Virus record (IMG/VR): IMGVR_UViG_3300040856_002293
Span: 1 to 64,000 of that record
Strand: one strand, 5' to 3'
DNA: 64,000 bases
DNA from: a virus
In this document: positions 7,511 through 14,603 of the stretch, one piece after another
Position numbering within the stretch: the first letter of the stretch is position 1
Layout of the letters: each line of letters opens with the position of its first letter
The notes under the pieces: generated by a model
Told to the model about the DNA's origin: nothing
Database searches by the model: none
The model's input: the letters and a program-made list of their open reading frames with translations, nothing else
Program-made: the position numbers and the translations under genes

Positions 7511-7690
7511 ATGAATAACGCATTAAAAAAGATTATACTACTCTTATATAGTTTAATGATTACCTACATAACTGCATCTTTAATTGTATGGGATTTAAAC
7601 ATTTCACATTGGAGTACCACGGTAAGATTCATTTGGATAATATTCTCATTCTTGATATTCGTATCTGGGGTTAAAGAACATAAATTATAA
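7511..7690 (+). CDS. Two-span membrane protein, 59 residues
   Basis: MNNALKKIILLLYS... with two hydrophobic segments (about residues 7-26 and 38-53) and a short basic tail. Begins six bases after the previous stop and is followed four bases later by the next gene. Confidence 0.65.
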   Translation: MNNALKKIILLLYSLMITYITASLIVWDLNISHWSTTVRFIWIIFSFLIFVSGVKEHKL

Positions 7691-7694
7691 CAAG

Positions 7695-7904
7695 ATGAAC
7701 GTACATAAATTAGAACTCCACGAGTCTTGCATAGTAGACTCAAATTTAGAGGTAATAAGAGTACCTGGGGGTTGGATCTATTTGATAAAACATAAACCCT
7801 TCAACCAAGTAGTATCTGTTTATGTTCCTTATAGCGGAGAGTTCAAAGATGAAAAATCTAAAGAGATATCTGAACTACCTGATAACGAATACACAATAAT
7901 TTAA
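7695..7904 (+). CDS. Conserved small phage protein
   Basis: 69 residues with the block EVIRVPGGWIYLI seen in many small phage proteins; beta-rich and without catalytic residues. Two bases separate it from the nuclease gene, so they are probably cotranscribed. Confidence 0.75.
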   Translation: MNVHKLELHESCIVDSNLEVIRVPGGWIYLIKHKPFNQVVSVYVPYSGEFKDEKSKEISELPDNEYTII

Positions 7905-7906
7905 CT

Positions 7907-8557
7907 ATGGCATATACCGGAGGTAAACTAAATTATCTAAACGAAAAAAGAAGAGTTAATACTCATAATAAGACTGTTTCTGTAATGAAACTCATAAGAG
8001 AGCATAAACCCAAAAGCAGACAAGAATTAGTAGACCTTATAGAATATCATCATAAAAATGAATGTTCTTGTGGTGTAGTTAGTAAAGGCACTATAGAAGA
8101 TTTCGGTAGAAATCTATATGAAGCACAACTAAAGGAGTGGGGAGAATACCTATTTACTTTAGAAGAATGTACTACTTGGCAATACAATCTATTTGTAGTT
8201 CAATCTTTAAAGGGAAGGACATTAGAAATTAAAGCAAGAGATATTTTGCAAAGTCACTTGCCAACGTTCAAAGTAATTGATACCAATCCTTTCCTTGATT
8301 TTAGATATAGAATAGATCTTCTTATAGAAAATCCAAAGGGTAATGTGGTGGGAGGAATCCAAGTCAAGCCATATAGTTTTAAGTATGTTGATCCAAAGAT
8401 TAAGAGTGTTAATCGAGAGTTGAATCAAGACTTTCCATACCCTGTATGGTATATGTATTATGATAGCCAAGAAGAATTTAACCAAGTAGGTATTATAATA
8501 AAGGAAATCAAAGAAATCTATGCCACAAAAAGTGGCAAGAAGAACCAACTACAATAG
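7907..8557 (+). CDS. MjaI-family-like restriction endonuclease
   Basis: 216 residues with a PD-(D/E)xK-type core: FRYRIDLLIEN (acidic residue) followed by GGIQVKP (Gln-x-Lys) near residues 140-165. The order YEAQLKEWGEYLFTLEEC, KGRTLEIKA, RIDLLI, IQVKP and VWYMYYD matches proteins annotated as MjaI-family restriction endonucleases in phages of Bacteroidota. The family's founding enzyme cuts CTAG. No methyltransferase is adjacent; I found no CTAG in this window, which fits self-protection by site avoidance. Specificity is inferred. Confidence 0.7.
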   Translation: MAYTGGKLNYLNEKRRVNTHNKTVSVMKLIREHKPKSRQELVDLIEYHHKNECSCGVVSKGTIEDFGRNLYEAQLKEWGEYLFTLEECTTWQYNLFVVQSLKGRTLEIKARDILQSHLPTFKVIDTNPFLDFRYRIDLLIENPKGNVVGGIQVKPYSFKYVDPKIKSVNRELNQDFPYPVWYMYYDSQEEFNQVGIIIKEIKEIYATKSGKKNQLQ

Positions 8558-8583
8558 TTAATTATAAACATAAACATACAGTT

Positions 8584-8853
8584 ATGAATAACAATACTAA
8601 TAAACCCCAATACAAAGTACATAATATATCTACACCCCCAGATATAAATGAACAATGGTATATGGTAAGAGAAACAACCTCAGATAATCCTACAGATAAT
8701 AACCTAAAACCAACCAATAACCTAAAGGCTATTACCATAATGGTTACACATAACTTTCGTAAGGAACTTAAAAAAGAACTATCCATAAGAGATATAACTA
8801 TAAGAGACTACATAATAAACCTAATAAAAGAAGACTTAGGTATCACAGAATAA
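8584..8853 (+). CDS. Possible ribbon-helix-helix regulator
   Basis: 89 residues. A disordered Asn/Thr-rich N-terminal 45 residues is followed by KAITIMVTHNFRKELKKE and IRDYIINLIKEDL, the strand-helix-helix pattern of ribbon-helix-helix DNA-binding proteins. It precedes the long non-coding and multi-promoter region and could regulate it; that is inference. Confidence 0.6.
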   Translation: MNNNTNKPQYKVHNISTPPDINEQWYMVRETTSDNPTDNNLKPTNNLKAITIMVTHNFRKELKKELSIRDITIRDYIINLIKEDLGITE

Positions 8854-8908
8854 ATATTAAAGTGTCTATCAATCAATTAAGTTAATCAAACAACACTACA
8901 CAGCACCA

Positions 8909-8939
8909 GCTCCTCCCCCCTAACAGGAGGGGATGGAGC
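8909..8939 (+). terminator. GC-rich hairpin after the RHH gene
   Basis: GCTCC-TCCCC pairs with GGGGA-GGAGC. No good U tract follows, so termination is uncertain. Bases 8854-9246 otherwise show no gene; they carry two copies of GTGTCTATCAA (about 8864 and 9053). Confidence 0.45.
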
Positions 8940-9246
8940 ATTGTTCATAACATATAAAGATAAGCCTAAACCCCACTATATACAAAGGTATATACCATAG
9001 GGAAAGGAAGCAAATGTAGTTATGTGTAACTATGTGGAGATATGTGGAAAAGAGTGTCTATCAAGATTGACATATGATCGTTGGGGAGGGTAGGTGTATT
9101 TGGGACTTTTTCATTCACAGACTTATTTTTTCTGGAGGAAAATTAATCCCTTCCTCCCTTCCCCCAAATAATATTTGGCAAGGGGTATAGGTTAAGACAA
9201 ATTAAATTTGGTTAGGTAAATTATTTAAAAAAAAGTACAGACAGAG

Positions 9247-9278
9247 TTTGGATAATTGGGGAGGATGGTGTATATTTG
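9247..9278 (+). promoter_or_regulatory. Promoter of the putative structured RNA
   Basis: TTTG (9247-9250) and TATATTTG (9271-9278), 24 bases start to start: the Bacteroidota -33/-7 consensus and the same spacing as the promoters at 10595 and 11262. Confidence 0.75.
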
Positions 9279-9283
9279 TGTTG

Positions 9284-9585
9284 TCAATGGGAGGGGATGA
9301 TAACCTTCCCGAACGAAAAGCGAAAACCGATTAAAGAGCCGTTTACCCTGGAGGGGGGTCTGTTTACTTCAGTCTCCAACAAAGAAGTTTCCTATTCTCC
9401 CCCTCCGTTCTATTACTCGTTGGGGGGGGAGTGTTATAATCTGATACCTTAAGGATTGTGGCAACTTAGCTCTCCTCCCTATTTTAGTTGGCACATCTTG
9501 TACGCCAGTACAGTCTGCATATTTTAAGTTTTATAGTTAACAATGATTGGTAAAGGGAGGGCAATAGCTCTCCCTTTCTTTTTAG
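9284..9585 (+). ncRNA. Putative structured non-coding RNA, about 300 nt
   Basis: Delimited by a consensus promoter and an intrinsic terminator, with no plausible reading frame between. Stems visible by eye: GGAGGGGG (about 9350-9357) with CCCCCTCC (about 9399-9406) enclosing ACTTC/GAAGT; GTGGCAACT (about 9458) with AGTTGGCAC (about 9486) with one mismatch; and TGTAC/GTACA closing a 4-base loop near 9500. No tRNA, tmRNA or intron signature was recognised. Could be a regulatory or packaging RNA, or a protein-free decoy; function unknown. Confidence 0.55.
9552..9585 (+). terminator. Intrinsic terminator of the putative RNA
   Basis: AAAGGGAG pairs with CTCCCTTT around a 10-14 base loop and is followed by CTTTTT. 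Confidence 0.8.
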
Positions 9586-9638
9586 AGGACTTATAAGGAT
9601 GTTACTCGCCCGGTAATATGATTTCGTGTTTGACCCCC
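9584..9638 (+). repeat. R element, copy 1
   Basis: ACTTATAAGGAT, then about 8 variable bases, CCCGG, then ATTTCGTGTTTGACCC. Directly follows the terminator of the putative RNA. Seven copies occur between 9.5 and 19.5 kb. Confidence 0.85.
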
Positions 9639-9697
9639 TCTCCCTAATTGGGGTAGGTAGGATTGGCAGGATTGATAGGTGGGTTACAAACTTATAT

Positions 9698-9753
9698 AGA
9701 GGACTTATAAGGATGTTACTCACCCGGCAATATGATTTCGTGTTTGACCCCCT
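9698..9753 (+). repeat. R element, copy 2
   Basis: Near-identical to copy 1, 114 bases downstream, so this pair is a tandem duplication. The element also encodes, on the other strand, the tail of the small gene at 9716-9910. Confidence 0.85.
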
Positions 9754-9910
9754 GGGGGTGGGTGGGGTTAGATCCCCACCGGTGTTTCCCTTTTCGAGAG
9801 TATTTTTTCTTTGATCTATGAGTCTTTGCTGTCATCTTTTTTGATGTATGATGATGTGCTTCTCCCATAGATATGTTGTCAAATTTGTACTTTCTTTTGC
9901 TTGTTTTCAT
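9716..9910 (-). CDS. Small very basic protein, ArfA-like motif
   Basis: 64 residues rich in Lys, Arg and His, with KKYSRKGKHRW in the middle, which recalls the RKGKH block of the ribosome-rescue factor ArfA and of other small rRNA-binding peptides. The last 16 residues are encoded by the reverse strand of R element copy 2. Support for reality: a good promoter on the same strand ends 24 bases upstream. The only minus-strand gene in this region. Confidence 0.55.
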   Translation of the reverse strand: MKTSKRKYKFDNISMGEAHHHTSKKMTAKTHRSKKKYSRKGKHRWGSNPTHPQGVKHEIILPGE

Positions 9911-9933
9911 ATCTCTTGTTTTAAATAACTATG

Positions 9934-9964
9934 CAAATTTAATACTTATTTTTTATTTACCAAA
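9934..9964 (-). promoter_or_regulatory. Minus-strand promoter
   Basis: Read on the minus strand: TTTG (9964-9961) and TAAATTTG (9941-9934), 23 bases start to start, consistent with the Bacteroidota consensus and placed to drive the gene at 9716-9910. Confidence 0.65.
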
Positions 9965-10004
9965 TTTTTATAGATATTTTTTTTAAAAAAAAGTTGGGAA
10001 GATG

Positions 10005-10036
10005 TTTGAATAATATTTCAGATCGTTGTATACTTG
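10005..10036 (+). promoter_or_regulatory. Promoter for the gene at 10066
   Basis: TTTG (10005-10008) and TATACTTG (10029-10036), one mismatch from TAnnTTTG, 24 bases apart. Diverges from the minus-strand promoter at 9934. Confidence 0.65.
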
Positions 10037-10065
10037 CACCATCGTTAACAACAAAATCAAAAATT

Positions 10066-10353
10066 ATGACAAAGACAGAGATGTGTTCATTGGTAGATTT
10101 AAACAAACTTATCTACAATTTTACCGAGATTATTCCTTCCCTAAAGGAGCAGTACCTTCACTTCCATTATGATATATCTACGGATACGATATCTCTTTTG
10201 GAGATTAATGGTGGAAAGCCTATGGAGGGGGATGATATGTCTATAAGGTTTTCCGAGGAGGGTGATTTATATGAGATTACTGTAACTGGGGATAAGTCCT
10301 TTTGTAATACGGTAGGTGATGTATTGAATCATATAGAGAATTGGTTTGCATAA
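10066..10353 (+). CDS. Hypothetical protein, 95 residues
   Basis: Start placed at 10066 because the upstream ATG at 9994 lies before the predicted transcription start; the leader is TTAACAACAAAATC. Soluble acidic protein without recognised motif, in its own transcription unit. Confidence 0.7.
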   Translation: MTKTEMCSLVDLNKLIYNFTEIIPSLKEQYLHFHYDISTDTISLLEINGGKPMEGDDMSIRFSEEGDLYEITVTGDKSFCNTVGDVLNHIENWFA

Positions 10354-10383
10354 TAACTTGTTTTATATCTGGAATTGGTGATG

Positions 10384-10420
10384 AACCTCTCCCCAGCTTT
10401 TGGTGGAGGGGTTCTTTTTT
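10384..10420 (+). terminator. Intrinsic terminator
   Basis: AACCTCTCC-type arm with GGAGGGGTT-type arm followed by CTTTTTT, 30 bases after the stop. Confidence 0.7.
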
Positions 10421-10474
10421 ACTTATAAGGATATAGTATACCCGGAAATGTGATTTCGTGTTTGCCCCCCCCCC
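10421..10474 (+). repeat. R element, copy 3
   Basis: ACTTATAAGGATATAGTATA, CCCGG, ATTTCGTGTTTG and then a long C run and GGGGTGGGG; GATC-containing spacer follows. Bases 10354-10656 contain no gene beyond these signals. Confidence 0.85.
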
Positions 10475-10594
10475 CTGGGGGTGGGGTGGGGTTAAATCCC
10501 CACCGGTGTCCCTGTTGACAGATCTTCCCCTACTATCAAAGTTATTATACTATATATAAGGTGTAACTTTTTCACTAAAAAAGTTATGGTAGGA

Positions 10595-10626
10595 TTTGGA
10601 TAATTAGGAAAGTCGTTTTATATTTG
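10595..10626 (+). promoter_or_regulatory. Promoter for the gene at 10657
   Basis: TTTG (10595-10598) and TATATTTG (10619-10626), 24 bases apart, followed by the leader ATTGTTAAACTTAAAAAC shared by many genes here. Confidence 0.8.
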
Positions 10627-10656
10627 CATCATTGTTAAACTTAAAAACTTAAGATT

Positions 10657-11040
10657 ATGGGATTTTTTTCTTGGAAAACACAAGACACAGACAAAAGCAT
10701 TGCAAATGCTTATTCAGTAGAAAATACCTTTACAGTATGTATGGTAGATGACAAAGGTAACATTTGGAAGGAAAGGAATTATGAGGGGTATGGTGAGTTT
10801 GGAGGGAAGGATTACTATGAGTTACTTGCTGAAATGAATGGGGTAACTATGGATAAGTCTTTGAAGAATTACACAGAGTTGATGAGAAGTAAGGGTATTA
10901 ATATGGCTTTCAAAGATAATAGTAGTGGGGAGTATTCAAAAGATATTAAGTATCCTAATTTAGTTGAGAATCCACAGAATTGGGAATATGAAGAATCATC
11001 TCCAAAGATTTGTGAATGTCAAGGTTACTTTTACGAGTAG
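10657..11040 (+). CDS. Conserved MGFFSWKTQDT phage protein
   Basis: 127 residues of a family common in Bacteroidota phages (opening MGFFSWKTQDTDKSI, central YEGYGEFGGKDYYELLAEMN). No function is established to my knowledge. Single-gene transcription unit with promoter and terminator. Confidence 0.85.
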   Translation: MGFFSWKTQDTDKSIANAYSVENTFTVCMVDDKGNIWKERNYEGYGEFGGKDYYELLAEMNGVTMDKSLKNYTELMRSKGINMAFKDNSSGEYSKDIKYPNLVENPQNWEYEESSPKICECQGYFYE

Positions 11041-11066
11041 AATAGTTTCGGACAGAGTTGTTAGAG

Positions 11067-11098
11067 CCTCTCCCCAGAAATCTGGGGAGGGGGTTTTT
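11067..11098 (+). terminator. Intrinsic terminator
   Basis: CCTCTCCCCAGA pairs with TCTGGGGAGG, followed by GGGTTTTT. Confidence 0.85.
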
Positions 11099-11150
11099 AC
11101 TTATAAGGATATAGTATACCCGGAAATGTGATTTCGTGTTTGACCCCCTT
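11099..11150 (+). repeat. R element, copy 4
   Basis: Starts in the T tract of the preceding terminator; same core as copy 3. Followed by a GATC cluster (AGATCTCCCAGATC, CAGATCG) and an A-rich block up to the next promoter. No gene in 11041-11321. Confidence 0.85.
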
Positions 11151-11261
11151 CCTCCACCTAATCCCCCCCAAGATCTCCCAGATCAAACAGATCGTAGGAT
11201 CTTCTCAAGGTTTTAACACAATTTGTTTATAAAAAAACTTTAAAAAAATATTAAAATATAT

Positions 11262-11293
11262 TTTGAATTGTGATAGATATTATATTATCTTTG
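11262..11293 (+). promoter_or_regulatory. Promoter for the gene at 11322
   Basis: TTTG (11262-11265) and TATCTTTG (11286-11293), 24 bases apart. Confidence 0.85.
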
Positions 11294-11321
11294 ACCTATT
11301 GTTAATAAAAAACTTAAAATT

Positions 11322-11585
11322 ATGAAAACTTTTGTAGTATTAATCCCGGCCGAAGGTTCATTAGTAGAGCCAAGAAATGTTTGTGAGTTCCTTGAAGGAA
11401 CTAAATATGACATAGGAGGTTCAGTTCAAGCCACCTCTACTGACGTACTGAAAGAGGTTCTGTCTGAATTCGATTTAAATGATTCGGATGGCATAGGAGT
11501 TCATTCCCTTTCAACTTTTATGGATATGCTTAATAATGATGAATTCGATTTGAATGATTATTATTTTTCGTATGTATATGCTTAA
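11322..11585 (+). CDS. Conserved small phage protein
   Basis: 87 acidic residues (MKTFVVLIPAEG..., then EFDLNDSDGIGVHSLSTFMD) of a type repeatedly seen in Bacteroidota phages; function unknown. First gene of a two-gene unit with 11653. Confidence 0.75.
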   Translation: MKTFVVLIPAEGSLVEPRNVCEFLEGTKYDIGGSVQATSTDVLKEVLSEFDLNDSDGIGVHSLSTFMDMLNNDEFDLNDYYFSYVYA

Positions 11586-11594
11586 TAAAAACTT

Positions 11595-11618
11595 GGGGAG
11601 AGGTTAACACTTCTCCCC
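11595..11618 (+). other. Intercistronic hairpin (GGGGAGA type)
   Basis: GGGGAGA pairs with TCTCCCC over a 10-base loop; then the leader TTAAACTTAAAAAC and the next ATG. No U tract. Same kind at 13844, 14135 and 18917. Confidence 0.75.
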
Positions 11619-11652
11619 TCATATTAAATTGTTAAACTTAAAAACTTAAAAA

Positions 11653-11955
11653 ATGGGATATTACACCAAATTTGAATTAGAAGTAGCCAATGGAGATGAC
11701 CACAAGACTGATTACGAGCAGGAAATAAGAGAACTTTCTGATTACGAGTATTTGTTCGATGACGTAGTCAAATGGTATAACTTTGAAGAAGATATGAGAG
11801 CTTACAGTAAGAACCACCCCAATACTGTCTTTGAATTAAGTGGGGAAGGAGAAGAAAGTGGTGACTTATGGAAAGCATATTTCCAAAATGGGAAAATGCA
11901 AATGTGTAGAGCCAAAGTTATTTACGATGAATTTGATGAGTCAAAATTATGCTAA
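11653..11955 (+). CDS. Conserved MGYYTKFELE phage protein
   Basis: 100 residues, family common in phages (MGYYTKFELEV..., VFELSGEGEESGDLWKAYF). Function unknown. Closed by a strong terminator. Confidence 0.8.
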   Translation: MGYYTKFELEVANGDDHKTDYEQEIRELSDYEYLFDDVVKWYNFEEDMRAYSKNHPNTVFELSGEGEESGDLWKAYFQNGKMQMCRAKVIYDEFDESKLC

Positions 11956-11987
11956 TAAGTATAGTATTATTTTGGTAGAAGTTGATT

Positions 11988-12019
11988 CCTCTCCCCAGAA
12001 ATCTGGGGAGGGGTTTTTT
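11988..12019 (+). terminator. Intrinsic terminator
   Basis: CCTCTCCCCAGA pairs with TCTGGGGAGG, then GGTTTTTT; nearly identical to those at 11067 and 17203. Confidence 0.85.
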
Positions 12020-12068
12020 ACTTATAAGGATATAGTATACCCGGAAATGTGATTTCGTGTTTGACCCA
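12020..12068 (+). repeat. R element, copy 5
   Basis: Same core; followed by hairpin-forming CCACCACCTCCGGTGG and GGGACCTGGGTCCC, then a GATC pair and GGTATTAGGGTGTATTTTCC, a block shared with the region after copy 6. No gene in 11956-12242. Confidence 0.85.
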
Positions 12069-12179
12069 CCACCTCCGGTGGGGACCTGGGTCCCTGTACC
12101 ATCCCCCCCCAACAGATCAGATCAGGTATTAGGGTGTATTTTCCGGGAATAACTTATTTTAAAAAAATATCAAAATAAA

Positions 12180-12212
12180 TTTGGAAATTTGATACATATT
12201 ATATTATCTTTG
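12180..12212 (+). promoter_or_regulatory. Promoter for the gene at 12243
   Basis: TTTG (12180-12183) and TATCTTTG (12205-12212), 25 bases apart. Confidence 0.85.
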
Positions 12213-12242
12213 ACCCATTGTTAAACTTAAAAACTTTTTATT

Positions 12243-12899
12243 ATGCCAAATTGGTGCAGTAACACAGTCAAAATCGGTTGCACTAAAACCGAAACCCTTG
12301 AGGAGATTAAAAACTTAATATCTTCTCGCAAGGAAGACCAAGGAATATTCCAAGCAACAGTTGGATTGTTTCCAAAGGAATACTTATACGACAAGAGTAT
12401 ACCATTTCAAAGCGATACTATCATTGATGAAAAGTATTTTGATTGGTATAACCACAACGTAAATGAGTATGGAACAAAGTGGGATGTTAATGAACAAGAA
12501 CTTTCTATTACAGAAGGTCACGATTGCATTTATTTGTATTTTGATTCTGCTTGGAGTCCTCCAGTAGAATGGGCAAGTAAACTATCTTTTAAATTCGCTT
12601 GTCAAGTTGAAATAGAATTCTCCGAGCCGGGATGTGACTTTGGAGGAAAAAATTTCTACGATTGTGGGGATTTGGTGATGGAGGAAAATTATTCATACCT
12701 TGTGTGGTTGTTAAAGAGTGATAGAGATAAGTTTTGGAATGAGATAGAATATATTACTGAAGACTACGACAAGGAGCAATTTGAGGAGTATAGAAGTGGG
12801 GTATTAGATGATATATCAGATTCTATTTCTACGGAAGATGCTAACTTTGCAGTCGGTGTTTTCAATGAAATCTACAATAATATGTTTGTAGAAGAGTAA
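12243..12899 (+). CDS. DUF1281/YubB ferredoxin-like domain protein
   Basis: 218 residues. The opening MPNWCSNTVKI and the later YFDSAWSPPVEWASKLS and EFSEPGCDFGG are the hallmark blocks of the Api92/YubB (DUF1281-like) family of plasmid and phage proteins with a ferredoxin-like fold. Function unknown. Confidence 0.88.
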   Translation: MPNWCSNTVKIGCTKTETLEEIKNLISSRKEDQGIFQATVGLFPKEYLYDKSIPFQSDTIIDEKYFDWYNHNVNEYGTKWDVNEQELSITEGHDCIYLYFDSAWSPPVEWASKLSFKFACQVEIEFSEPGCDFGGKNFYDCGDLVMEENYSYLVWLLKSDRDKFWNEIEYITEDYDKEQFEEYRSGVLDDISDSISTEDANFAVGVFNEIYNNMFVEE

Positions 12900-12916
12900 A
12901 TTAATATGGGGATATG

Positions 12917-12948
12917 TTTGTAAATTTCATACATATCCCTTATCTTTG
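12917..12948 (+). promoter_or_regulatory. Promoter for the gene at 12977
   Basis: TTTG (12917-12920) and TATCTTTG (12941-12948), 24 bases apart, only 17 bases after the preceding stop. Confidence 0.8.
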
Positions 12949-12976
12949 ATCCAATGTTAATTTAAACCATAAAATA

Positions 12977-13354
12977 ATGAAAAAATTATTAATAATAGCA
13001 TTAGCAATATTTGGTCTTCAGACCGGGTATTCGCAAACAACATTAAAGAACCACAGAAATGGAGTTCTTTTAAAAGAACAGAGTAAATCTGTAAAAAAAG
13101 CAAATTTGTTAACTTTTAAAAACTTTAAAGTTATGGAAACATTTAGAGCTGAAGTATTAGGAGTCGGAGAAAACGTATGGTCTTCTAATTCTATGGAATT
13201 TAAAACCGAACAGGAAGCCAAAGATTGGCTGATCGGATTGAGCAGAAGATGGTTTGGTTGTGATGCCGGGAGAATTGTTAAAAACTCAACGGAAAGAAAC
13301 CAAGAAGTAAATTGGGATACCGATACGTTTACTTTTAATTTCCGAAATCGGTAA
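12977..13354 (+). CDS. Secreted fusion: signal peptide plus small conserved phage domain
   Basis: 125 residues. Residues 1-19 form a signal peptide (MKKLLIIALAIFGLQTGYS, Q next). Residues about 53-125, from METFRAEVLG with WSSNSMEFKTEQEAKDWL and RWFGCDAGR, match a small intracellular phage protein that normally stands alone. The joining codons read through TTAAAAACTTTAAAGTTATGG, which is the untranslated leader of neighbouring genes. Start at 12977 agrees with the promoter; an internal start at 13132 would give the bare domain. Confidence 0.75.
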   Translation: MKKLLIIALAIFGLQTGYSQTTLKNHRNGVLLKEQSKSVKKANLLTFKNFKVMETFRAEVLGVGENVWSSNSMEFKTEQEAKDWLIGLSRRWFGCDAGRIVKNSTERNQEVNWDTDTFTFNFRNR

Positions 13355-13361
13355 AAAAATT

Positions 13362-13387
13362 GGGGAAAGTAAAAAAAAACTTTCCCC
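13362..13387 (+). other. A-loop hairpin (GGGGAAAG type), copy 1
   Basis: GGGGAAAG pairs with CTTTCCCC around an A-rich loop, immediately before a TTTG...TATATTTG promoter. Likely marks the 3' end of the preceding transcript; no U tract. Confidence 0.75.
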
Positions 13388-13391
13388 AAAA

Positions 13392-13424
13392 TTTGGAATT
13401 GTCAGAGATATTATATTATATTTG
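13392..13424 (+). promoter_or_regulatory. Promoter for the genes at 13461-14554
   Basis: TTTG (13392-13395) and TATATTTG (13417-13424), 25 bases apart. Confidence 0.8.
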
Positions 13425-13460
13425 TGTCATAATTATTTGATTAACTAAAAAACAAAAAAA

Positions 13461-13670
13461 ATGCAAGAGAGAGAAGAAATCATCCCAACAATGGAAACTG
13501 CAATAGATAAATTGTTTTCTGGCGTAGTTGTACTATGTTTTGGATTTATGTTATTCATTATCGATTGGGTGGATATCCCGGTCCATATGAAATTAACATT
13601 ATCTTTATTCCCAACAGTTGGGATAATCACTATTTTTTACTCATTACTAAAAACAGTTTTAAGAAGATGA
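13461..13670 (+). CDS. Two-span membrane protein, 69 residues
   Basis: Two hydrophobic segments (about residues 19-37 and 45-63) with short cytoplasmic ends. Overlaps the next gene by ATGA, so the two are coupled. Role unknown. Confidence 0.75.
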   Translation: MQEREEIIPTMETAIDKLFSGVVVLCFGFMLFIIDWVDIPVHMKLTLSLFPTVGIITIFYSLLKTVLRR

Positions 13671-13837
13671 ACACTTTAGAAATGGCTTCAGATATGGCTG
13701 AAGAGAAAGTAAAAGAAGAATTTCCAAATCCATATACCCAGGGTCCAAATGGGGATTGGAGATTCACAGAAGAGGCTCAAGACCTCTTCAATTTTTGGTA
13801 TGAGATTTATTTGGATGAATTAACTTGTGCCGACTAA
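13667..13837 (+). CDS. Hypothetical acidic protein, 56 residues
   Basis: Start chosen at the ATGA overlap with the membrane-protein gene rather than the far-upstream ATG at 13535. Sequence MNTLEMASDMAEEKVKEEF...; helical, no motif recognised. Confidence 0.65.
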   Translation: MNTLEMASDMAEEKVKEEFPNPYTQGPNGDWRFTEEAQDLFNFWYEIYLDELTCAD

Positions 13838-13843
13838 AAATCC

Positions 13844-13867
13844 GGGGAGAGGCTAATGCTTCTCCCC
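13844..13867 (+). other. Intercistronic hairpin (GGGGAGA type)
   Basis: GGGGAGA / TCTCCCC with loop GGCTAATGCT, then TTTAAAAACTTAAAAAC leader. Confidence 0.75.
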
Positions 13868-13894
13868 AAATTTAAAAACTTAAAAACAAATAAT

Positions 13895-14128
13895 ATGAAA
13901 AATAAAATAAAAGAAAGTAAATTTTTGGAATGGTATTTCCAAAACCGGGATGACTTGATGATTTTTGCAGAAAGTATCCTATTTGAATTAAAGAAGTATG
14001 GCAAATCTTCTTTAACTACAAAAAAATTATTTGATAAATGTGGATATATACCCTCCCACATTTGTGAGGATACCTCTGTGATTACGGAGTACGATCCCTC
14101 CGAGGTATACTTTTTAGAAAGGGTATAA
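13895..14128 (+). CDS. Hypothetical protein, 77 residues
   Basis: Start at 13895 after the standard leader; the in-frame ATG at 13856 would lie inside the hairpin. Helical, no family recognised. Confidence 0.7.
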   Translation: MKNKIKESKFLEWYFQNRDDLMIFAESILFELKKYGKSSLTTKKLFDKCGYIPSHICEDTSVITEYDPSEVYFLERV

Positions 14129-14134
14129 AAAGCC

Positions 14135-14158
14135 GGGGAGAGGCTAATACTTCTCCCC
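14135..14158 (+). other. Intercistronic hairpin (GGGGAGA type)
   Basis: GGGGAGA / TCTCCCC with loop GGCTAATACT, 31 bases before the next ATG. Confidence 0.75.
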
Positions 14159-14188
14159 AATATTAATAACTTAAAAAAACTTAAAATT

Positions 14189-14554
14189 ATGAACTTATTT
14201 AAAAGCACAATAAAGGAATTGACCTTTGAAAAAGACCCGGACAATAGGTGGTATATTGTACTGCCAGAATGGGAGGGAGATAGAGAGGATTTAGAAATGG
14301 TATCTGGAGCAGATACATTATTAGACCATTTATCAGAGGGTAAAGATTTGGTAACTTTAACAGTTGCAAAAATACCTTTGGAGATACCCAGACCAAGGGT
14401 AGTATTAACTTACGACCATGAATATATGGGTGGAGCAGTCTATAGGACTCATCATATAGGTGGTGGCTCTTTGGATAATATGTCTGTATGGTTATGTAAG
14501 GTAACCAAATTTGTATATGGTGGAGTAATGCCTCGAACACTATCCATACAATAA
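14189..14554 (+). CDS. DUF6717-like conserved phage protein
   Basis: 121 residues; WYIVLPEWEGDREDLEMVSGAD...LLDHLSEG and the tail MSVWLCKVTKFVYG are blocks of a widespread small phage/bacterial family that I recall as DUF6717. Function unknown. Last gene of the unit started at 13392. Confidence 0.75.
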   Translation: MNLFKSTIKELTFEKDPDNRWYIVLPEWEGDREDLEMVSGADTLLDHLSEGKDLVTLTVAKIPLEIPRPRVVLTYDHEYMGGAVYRTHHIGGGSLDNMSVWLCKVTKFVYGGVMPRTLSIQ

Positions 14555-14574
14555 CCCGGTCTGATCAAAAATTA

Positions 14575-14599
14575 GGGGAAAGTAAAAAAAACTTTCCCC
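14575..14599 (+). other. A-loop hairpin (GGGGAAAG type), copy 2
   Basis: GGGGAAAG / CTTTCCCC around an A-rich loop, directly followed by the next promoter. Confidence 0.75.
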
Positions 14600-14603
14600 A
14601 ATA

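Noticed and set aside
8562-8786. Minus-strand ORF opposite the RHH gene
   Set aside because: The plus-strand product has the ribbon-helix-helix pattern, a leader and the right orientation; the minus-strand ORF has none.
9284-9585. Group I or II intron, tmRNA or tRNA
   Set aside because: No conserved core, acceptor-like ends or cloverleaf could be found; left as an unclassified structured RNA.
9484-9814. ORFs on both strands across R elements 1 and 2
   Set aside because: They arise from repeats and overlap the putative RNA and its terminator; only the minus-strand gene at 9716-9910 has a promoter.
10421-12068. ATG-TGA start-stop pairs inside several R elements
   Set aside because: Present in copies 3-5 only and lost in others; not a consistent feature.
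13535-13666. Upstream extension of the gene at 13667
   Set aside because: It would run antiparallel in frame through the whole membrane-protein gene; the ATGA coupled start is more natural.
14199-14540. Minus-strand ORFs opposite 13856-14554
   Set aside because: Leu/Tyr/Pro-rich mirrors of conserved plus-strand genes.
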